From Streptomyces endocoffeicus (GTDB lineage: Bacteria > Actinomycetota > Actinomycetes > Streptomycetales > Streptomycetaceae), in assembly GCF_016741935.1 (NCBI RefSeq), contig NZ_JAERRG010000022.1, forward strand, positions 1 to 64,000: a stretch of DNA of 64,000 nucleotides, in the 5' to 3' direction. The notes under the pieces were generated by a model. It was given only the letters and a program-made list of their open reading frames with translations. It ran no database searches and was not told the DNA's origin. The position numbers were made by a program, and so were the translations under genes. Shown piece after piece: positions 58,966-64,000 of the stretch (within the stretch, counting starts at the first letter, position 1; the number at the start of each line of letters is the position of its first letter).

Positions 58966-59924
58966 TGGCCACCCCGGCGATCCGCTGGGCCTCGGCCGAG
59001 GTGCGGATCCCCTCGCCGCCGCCCCGGCTCACGCGCCGCCCGCACCATCCGGCCGGTCCAGACCAGGCCCGCCCACTCCAGCAGGCCGCCCAGCAGCAGA
59101 CAGCTCAGCCCGGCCGGGGTGTGCAGCAGCACACCCAGCGGATCGGAGCCCATCAGGCCGCCCAGCACCAGCCCGACGATGGGCAGCACGGCCAGCCCGA
59201 GGGCGGTGGCCTTGGCACCCGCCAGCTTGGCGTCCAGACTCTCCCGCTGGTCCCGCTCGGCGCGCAGCGCCGCCGCCACCCGGTCGAGACCCGCCGCCAG
59301 GCCCGCCCCCTCGTCGACCGCCACCTGCCAGCAGGCCGCGACCCCGGTCAGCCCCTCGGCGCCCGGCAGCCGGGCGACCCTCCGCAGCGCGTCCGGCACA
59401 TCCCCGCCGAACCGCGCCGCGGCCGTCACCAGCCCCCAACGCTCCCTCAGGTGGCCGGGGTCCACCGCCAACAGCGCCTCGCCGGGATGCCGCCCGGCCC
59501 GCAGCTCGCCCGCCACGGTGGCACAGAGCTGGATCACCCCGGCGGCGCGCCGCACACGGTCCCGCTCGCCCCGCCGGGACCGCAGCCGGCGGCCGACGAC
59601 CGGAGTGGCCAGCACCGCCCCGAGCAGCGGCAGAACCGACGCGCCCAGCAGGGCGATCACACATCCGACCGGTAGACACAGCAGCTCACGCCCCATCCGA
59701 CCGCCGTACTTCACCCGCCAGAGCTCCCGCAGCCAGGCGGCGGTCTCGGACAGCCGCCGCACCGGGTCGGCTCCCACGGGCTCGACGGGTCCGCCGCCGG
59801 CCAACAGCAGCCTGGCCCGGCGCAGCTCCCGGTCCCGCCCGAGGAGCAGCCATAAGGCCGCCCCCACGCACAGCGTCACGGCGCAGAGCGTCAGCGCCCC
59901 CGGGTCCGCTCCCGCGCCCGTCAT
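58962..59924 (-). CDS. TadB-like type II secretion F-domain protein
   Basis: 320 aa from ATG 59924, which overlaps the ATPase stop (ATGA). Two N-terminal helices, then the T2SSF domain (AAGVIQLCATVAGELRAGRH, then CWQVAVDEGAGLAAGLDRVA) and two C-terminal helices. Pilus platform protein. Confidence 0.87.
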   Translation of the reverse strand: MTGAGADPGALTLCAVTLCVGAALWLLLGRDRELRRARLLLAGGGPVEPVGADPVRRLSETAAWLRELWRVKYGGRMGRELLCLPVGCVIALLGASVLPLLGAVLATPVVGRRLRSRRGERDRVRRAAGVIQLCATVAGELRAGRHPGEALLAVDPGHLRERWGLVTAAARFGGDVPDALRRVARLPGAEGLTGVAACWQVAVDEGAGLAAGLDRVAAALRAERDQRESLDAKLAGAKATALGLAVLPIVGLVLGGLMGSDPLGVLLHTPAGLSCLLLGGLLEWAGLVWTGRMVRAAREPGRRRGDPHLGRGPADRRGGQ

Positions 59925-61087
59925 GCCGCGCCTCCGCCCCGTGCGCACAGCCGCTGGAGCCGCTGCCAGCCCGCCGCCCGCTCGAAGCCCTCCGGGCCCC
60001 AGACGGCCGCGGGGACGGTAGTGACGAAGCCCGCCCGGTCCCGGTCCAGCACATGCAGCTCGGCGATCCTTCGCCGCCCGGCGCGGTCCCGCACCAGATG
60101 GACCACGACCGACAGCGCCGCCGCCAACTGGCTGTGCAGCGCGGCCCGGTCCAGACCGGCGGTCGAGCCGAGCGCCTCCAGCCGCGCGGGCACGTCGGCC
60201 GCCGTATTGGCGTGGACAGTGCCGCAGCCGCCCTCATGACCGGTGTTCAGGGCCCCCAGGAGGTCCGTGACCTCGGCGCCTCTCACCTCGCCGACCACCA
60301 GCCGGTCGGGGCGCATCCGCAGCGCCTGCCGCACCAGATCCCGCAGGGTGACCTGGCCCCGGCCCTCCTGGTTGGCGGGGCGGGTCTCCAGCCGGACCAC
60401 ATGTGGATGGTCGGGCCGCAGCTCGGCCGAGTCCTCGGCGAGGACGATCCGCTCCCGCGGGCCGACCAGCCCGAGCAGGGTGCTCAGCAGCGTTGTCTTG
60501 CCCGAGCCCGTGCCGCCGCTGATCAGGTAGGACAGCCGGGCGTCCAGCATGGACCGCAGCAGCCGCGCGCCGTCCGGCGGCACCGTCCCGGCCGCTTCCA
60601 GCTCCGCCAGGGAGAACGCCCGGGGGCGCACCACCCGCAGCGACAGACAGGTCGAGCCGACCGCGACCGGAGGGAGCACCGCATGCAGCCGGGTCCCGTC
60701 CGGCAGCCGGGCGTCCACCCACGGCCGGGCGTCGTCCAGCCGCCGCCCGGCCACCGCGGCGAGCCGCTGCGCGAGCCTGCGCACGGCGGCCGCTTCCACG
60801 AAGGTGACATCCGTGCGTTCCAGCCCCGAGCCGCGGTCCACCCACACCTCGTCGGGGGCGGTGACCAGGACATCCGTGACATCGGGGGAGGCCAGCAGCG
60901 GCTCCAGGAGCCCGGTGCCGACCAGCTCCGAGCGCAGCGCCTCCACGACCCCGAGCACCTCGGTGTCGCCGAGCAGCCGCCCTTCCTCGCGCAGGGCCGA
61001 CGCCACCCGCGCGGGCGTGGGCTCCGCGCCGCTCCCGGCCAGCCGCAGCCGCACCGCGTCCAAGAGATCCGGCGATACGACGCTCAT
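59921..61087 (-). CDS. TadA/CpaF pilus-assembly ATPase
   Basis: 388 aa. Walker A ISGGTGSGKTTLLSTLLG (about 225-242), Asp box IVLAEDSAEL, His box and Walker B RMRPDRLVVGEVRGAE. Hexameric motor that extrudes Flp pili. ATG at 61087 overlaps the stop of the upstream gene. Confidence 0.94.
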   Translation of the reverse strand: MSVVSPDLLDAVRLRLAGSGAEPTPARVASALREEGRLLGDTEVLGVVEALRSELVGTGLLEPLLASPDVTDVLVTAPDEVWVDRGSGLERTDVTFVEAAAVRRLAQRLAAVAGRRLDDARPWVDARLPDGTRLHAVLPPVAVGSTCLSLRVVRPRAFSLAELEAAGTVPPDGARLLRSMLDARLSYLISGGTGSGKTTLLSTLLGLVGPRERIVLAEDSAELRPDHPHVVRLETRPANQEGRGQVTLRDLVRQALRMRPDRLVVGEVRGAEVTDLLGALNTGHEGGCGTVHANTAADVPARLEALGSTAGLDRAALHSQLAAALSVVVHLVRDRAGRRRIAELHVLDRDRAGFVTTVPAAVWGPEGFERAAGWQRLQRLCARGGGAA

Positions 61088-62193
61088 GCGGTGGCACCTC
61101 CCTCGTCGGCGAGAGCGCGCGCCCAGAACTCGGCGCAGAACCGGCCGAGCGGTCCACGGGGACTGCCGCCCGGGGGCTCCCCGCCCTCGAACGCGTCCGC
61201 CAGACCGGGCTCCGGTGGCAGCTGACCGGCCAGCGGCAGCCCGAGCAGCTCCGCGATCTCCTCGTCGCCCAACTCCGGCCCGCACGGGCCCCGCACCACC
61301 GCGCGCAGATCCCGCAGCACCATGCCCACCGTGGACGCCACCCGGTGGGCGGCCGCGACCGCTCGCAGCTCCGCCGGGACGACCAGCAGCCCGAGGTCGA
61401 TCTGGGACAGCGCCTCGGCCGCCGCGTCGTCGACGCGGCGCGGCAGATCCACCACCACGACCCCGCCGCGCCGTCGGGCCGCGGCCAGCACCGCCCGCAT
61501 CGCGGACGACGGGATGACGACCGAATCGCCGCGGTCCCAGCTGAGCACCCGCAGCGCGTGCAGCTCGGGCAGCGACTCCTCCAGGGCGCTTCCGGCGACC
61601 CGTCCGCGCGACTCGGCGAAGGCGGGCCATCTCAGCCCCTGCGCGCCCTCGCCGCCGAGCAGCACATCGAGCCCACCGCCCAGCGGATCGGCATCGATCA
61701 GCATGGTGCGCCGGCCGGAGCGGGCCGCGGTGACCGCCAGGGCGCAGGCGAGGGTGGAGGCGCCCGCGCCGCCACGGCCGCCGATGACCCCGACGGTCAG
61801 GGCCTGCCGACCCACGCCTTCGGCGACATCGGCGATCCGGTCCACCAGCCAGGTCTCGGCATCGGGCAGGAACGCCACATTGTCCGCGCCGAGCGCCACC
61901 GCCCGCCGCCAGATGCCGTGGTCGTCCAGATCGCGCCCGATGAGCAGCACCCCTTGTCTGCGGGCTCGGTCGGACAGCCGGGCTGCCGAGTCGTCGCCGA
62001 CCAGAATCAGCGGTGCGGCCTCCCAGCTGCCCCGGCGGGTGAGCGCGCCATGCGCCACTTCCGGTTCCGCTCCGGCCGCCGCGCACAACCGCAGCAGATC
62101 GTCGAGAAGCGCCTCGTCCTCGGTGACGATGAGCGGTCTGCTTCGCTGTCCTTCGGTCGCCGAAGGGCGTTCCGGTGTGATGGATGCAGTCAC
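61084..62193 (-). CDS. CpaE/Ssd-like ParA-family protein
   Basis: 369 aa. The deviant Walker A region VIGGRGGAGASTLACALA (about 145-162) has Gly in place of Lys at its start but is of the CpaE type; LIDADPLGGGLDVLLGG follows. The N-terminal receiver-like domain is degenerate. In actinobacteria this protein (Ssd) heads the tad operon and positions the secretion machinery; a role in septation has been reported in mycobacteria. GTG at 62193. Confidence 0.88.
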   Translation of the reverse strand: MTASITPERPSATEGQRSRPLIVTEDEALLDDLLRLCAAAGAEPEVAHGALTRRGSWEAAPLILVGDDSAARLSDRARRQGVLLIGRDLDDHGIWRRAVALGADNVAFLPDAETWLVDRIADVAEGVGRQALTVGVIGGRGGAGASTLACALAVTAARSGRRTMLIDADPLGGGLDVLLGGEGAQGLRWPAFAESRGRVAGSALEESLPELHALRVLSWDRGDSVVIPSSAMRAVLAAARRRGGVVVVDLPRRVDDAAAEALSQIDLGLLVVPAELRAVAAAHRVASTVGMVLRDLRAVVRGPCGPELGDEEIAELLGLPLAGQLPPEPGLADAFEGGEPPGGSPRGPLGRFCAEFWARALADEGGATA

Positions 62194-62469
62194 GATCCCC
62201 TCCCATATCCGTTACGCGCTCTCACTCCCGCGAACAGCGAGTGCGAGCATCGCGGAGAATCACCGTGCTGCGATCCAGGAAATCTTGGGGATCTTGGTCC
62301 AAAACCGTGGACAACTCATCAGTTGTGAATATCCCAGTCACCTAAACCAGTGACTTCCGGAGAGCAGCCTAGCGATTACGTACGGTTACCACTCAAGCTG
62401 TGGAGAGGCGGGGCCACACGGGCCCGAGGGAGGGGAGCAAGATCTCATGAGAACGCCGAAAATGCGTCC

Positions 62470-62555
62470 GGACATGCGACGACCCCCGCCGGGGGGGAGA
62501 GCGGGGGTCGTCCCCACGGCCGACTCGGGGGGGGAGGAGTCGGGCCGGGTTAGCA
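62470..62555 (-). ncRNA. 6C-type small RNA (two C-rich hairpin loops)
   Basis: Read on the minus strand, two hairpins follow each other: stem CCGACTC/GAGTCGG (62520-62526 with 62537-62543) enclosing a run of eight C, and a 12-bp stem GACGACCCCCGC/GCGGGGGTCGTC (62478-62489 with 62501-62512) enclosing seven C. Paired hairpins with at least six C in each loop define the actinobacterial 6C RNA motif. I recall the S. coelicolor 6C RNA lying in this same neighbourhood. It is divergent from the HAD gene. Exact ends are not known. Confidence 0.78.
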
Positions 62556-62646
62556 CGGTCGCGAACGATCCGTGACTTCCATGGTGTACCCGAGAGCCTT
62601 CTCAGGCAAACCCACGCGCCTGAGCTTACGCCGAATGGTGGGCCCT

Positions 62647-63483
62647 ATGCTCGGCGTCGTGGAAAACCACTCCTTGCCTCGGACAGCTGCCTTCTTTGAC
62701 CTGGACAAGACGGTCATTGCGAAGTCAAGCACTCTCACCTTCAGCAAGTCCTTCTACCGGGGTGGGCTGATCAACCGTCGGGCCGCACTGCGTACTGCCT
62801 ATGCACAGTTTGTCTTCCTCGCCGGCCGCGCCGATCACGAGCAGATGGAGCGGATGCGTAAGTACCTCTCCGCGCTCTGCCGGGGATGGAATGTCCAGCA
62901 GGTCAAGGAGATCGTCGCGGAGACCCTGCACGACCTCATCGACCCCATCATCTACGACGAGGCCGCCTCGCTCATCGAGGAGCATCACACCGCCGGCCGC
63001 GATGTGGTGATCGTCAGCACCTCCGGGGCCGAGGTGGTCGAGCCGATCGGCGAGCTCCTGGGCGCGGACCGCGTGGTGGCCACTCGCATGGTGGTCGAGG
63101 ACGGAGTGTTCACCGGAGAGGTGGAGTACTACGCCTATGGCCCGACCAAGGCGGAGGCGATCGCCGAGTTGGCGGAGTCGGAGGGCTACGACTTGTCGCG
63201 CTGTTACGCCTACAGCGATTCGGTGACCGATCTCCCGATGCTGGAGGCGGTCGGCCACCCCCATACGGTCAACCCGGACCGGGCGCTGCGGCGCGAGGCG
63301 GCGGCCCGCGGCTGGCCGGTGCTCTCCTTCAACCGCCCGGTGCGACTGAAGCAGCGCAGGCCCTCACTCTCCATGCCACCGCGCCCGGTGCTCGCCGTGG
63401 CGGCGGCCGTCGGCGCGGCCGCCGCCACCGCCGGGCTGCTGTGGTACACCAATCGGCGCCGCGCCCTTTATGCCCGCATTTAG
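62647..63483 (+). CDS. HAD-IB phosphatase, SerB/morphological-differentiation type
   Basis: 278 aa. Catalytic motif AAFFDLDKTVIAKSS (about 14-28), motif II VVIVSTSGAE, motif III-IV CYAYSDSVTDLPMLEAVG, and a C-terminal membrane helix (VLAVAAAVGAAAATAGLLWY). This is the Streptomyces family named for inhibition of morphological differentiation. The ATG at 62647 is used; an upstream frame and a GTG at 62659 are alternatives. The 6C-type RNA is encoded divergently just upstream. Confidence 0.9.
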   Translation: MLGVVENHSLPRTAAFFDLDKTVIAKSSTLTFSKSFYRGGLINRRAALRTAYAQFVFLAGRADHEQMERMRKYLSALCRGWNVQQVKEIVAETLHDLIDPIIYDEAASLIEEHHTAGRDVVIVSTSGAEVVEPIGELLGADRVVATRMVVEDGVFTGEVEYYAYGPTKAEAIAELAESEGYDLSRCYAYSDSVTDLPMLEAVGHPHTVNPDRALRREAAARGWPVLSFNRPVRLKQRRPSLSMPPRPVLAVAAAVGAAAATAGLLWYTNRRRALYARI

Positions 63484-63920
63484 GGGCAACGGCAAAGATC
63501 TGCGGTGAGGGGTTCCGATTGGCCTCTCGCAGGAGTACAAAGGAATCGACGGCCCGCGAGACCAGGGGTATCCGGGAGGAAACCCCCAGACGCCAAGGCC
63601 CCACGGACCGAGCACAGATGCTGAGCACCCACGCGACGTCGACCCGTCGATTACGGGCCAGCCGCACCAGGTGACGGGCAGAAGTTCCCGACCTGATGGG
63701 CGAATGAGATTGCACGCATGGTAACCCGGCAGCTGTGCCAGCGGCGGTGCCCACGTGGTACCGCCGCAACTCTTGTCCGGGGCCGACCCGCCTTGGTCCG
63801 TTGGTCCGATGTCAGACCGCACCGCACCGTCCCGCGCCAGCTCGCGCCTCTCCGATGTCAGACCGCGCCCGTCTCGCGCCAGCCCACGCGGCTCCAACGT
63901 CAGACCGCACCCGTCCCGCG
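63484..63920. other. 437-base intergenic region with imperfect repeats
   Basis: The left part (63520-63700) shows several short complementary stretches, for example GGGGTATCCGGGAGGAAACC then CC, but fits no RNA family I know. The right part has the 42-46-base repeats. No convincing gene. Confidence 0.5.
63805..63920. repeat. Three imperfect repeats of 42-46 bp
   Basis: Copies begin TCC(G/A)A(T/C)GTCAGACCGC at 63805, 63851 and 63893, each followed by a CCGTC(C/T)CGCG block. They lie just downstream of the minus-strand gene that ends at 63921. Confidence 0.75.
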
Positions 63921-64000
63921 TCAGGCCGCCCCGCGCTGCAGGGCCTCGCAGACCGCCGTGGACTCCCGCACCCCGAGCTCAACCGCCCGTCCGCAGTGCG
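63921..64000 (-). CDS. C-terminal end of a gene running off the window
   Basis: One minus-strand frame reads CGRAVELGVRESTAVCEALQ, then RGAA and a TGA at 63921-63923. The composition is typical of a Streptomyces protein C-terminus. Too short to name. Confidence 0.45.
   Translation of the reverse strand, partial: HCGRAVELGVRESTAVCEALQRGAA

Noticed and set aside
63520..63700. Riboswitch or RNase P RNA in the region after the HAD gene
   Set aside because: No consensus element of the c-di-AMP, cobalamin or RNase P families could be matched; the 6C-like hairpins lie upstream at 62470-62555 instead.

Overview
The DNA is high-GC with GTG/TTG starts, and it carries bldG with its anti-sigma partner, a Tad/Flp pilus operon, an actinobacterial K+-independent H+-pyrophosphatase, a membrane-fused thymidylate kinase, a lysine-tailed topoisomerase I and a 6C-type small RNA. 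This set and order is that of a Streptomyces (or close relative) core chromosome, in the neighbourhood around topA, hppA and bldG.

Layout. 1-3750 is chromosome: a SigB/SigF-type sigma factor, an MFS exporter, a divergent ArsR regulator with two clear operators, and a DUF4232 lipoprotein ending in a strong hairpin. 3754-37236 is an integrated element of about 33.4 kb, bounded by a 45-bp direct repeat that is the 3' part of a tRNA-Thr(CGT) gene. The intact tRNA is at the right end, beside a tyrosine integrase. 37372-64000 is chromosome again: secreted protease, holB, tmk, topA, methyltransferase, lipoprotein, hppA, anti-sigma factor, bldG, helicase, tad operon, 6C RNA, HAD phosphatase.

The element reads as an integrative mobilizable element. 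It has an integrase, an excisionase-like protein, a P-loop DUF3631 protein, a DUF2637 membrane protein, MobC and a MOB relaxase with a nearby candidate oriT. I see no FtsK/TraB-type translocase, so it probably borrows transfer machinery. Its cargo is (1) an AT-richer STAND/NB-ARC-TPR protein with a small membrane partner, (2) an ESCO-like zinc-finger acetyltransferase, (3) a minus-strand operon of 14 genes (23252 to 9536), mostly chained by 4-bp stop/start overlaps, (4) small accessory genes (XRE regulator, HATPase, CutA, two NUDIX genes, one frameshifted), and (5) a gene with a D...QxK nuclease-like signature between integrase and attR.

The 14-gene operon is the most interesting part. It combines a thymidylate-synthase homologue whose dUMP-selecting Asn is Asp (as in dCMP hydroxymethylase), a NodU/TobZ-type O-carbamoyltransferase, two glycosyltransferase-like proteins, a CMP-Kdo-synthetase-like cytidylyltransferase, a short SAH-hydrolase-like NAD protein, a sugar epimerase, a methyltransferase, two APH-fold kinases, a small P-loop kinase, a NUDIX hydrolase and two phosphatases. 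I infer a pathway making a carbamoylated, glycosylated hydroxymethyl-cytosine nucleotide or nucleoside. The product is unknown to me and this is inference.
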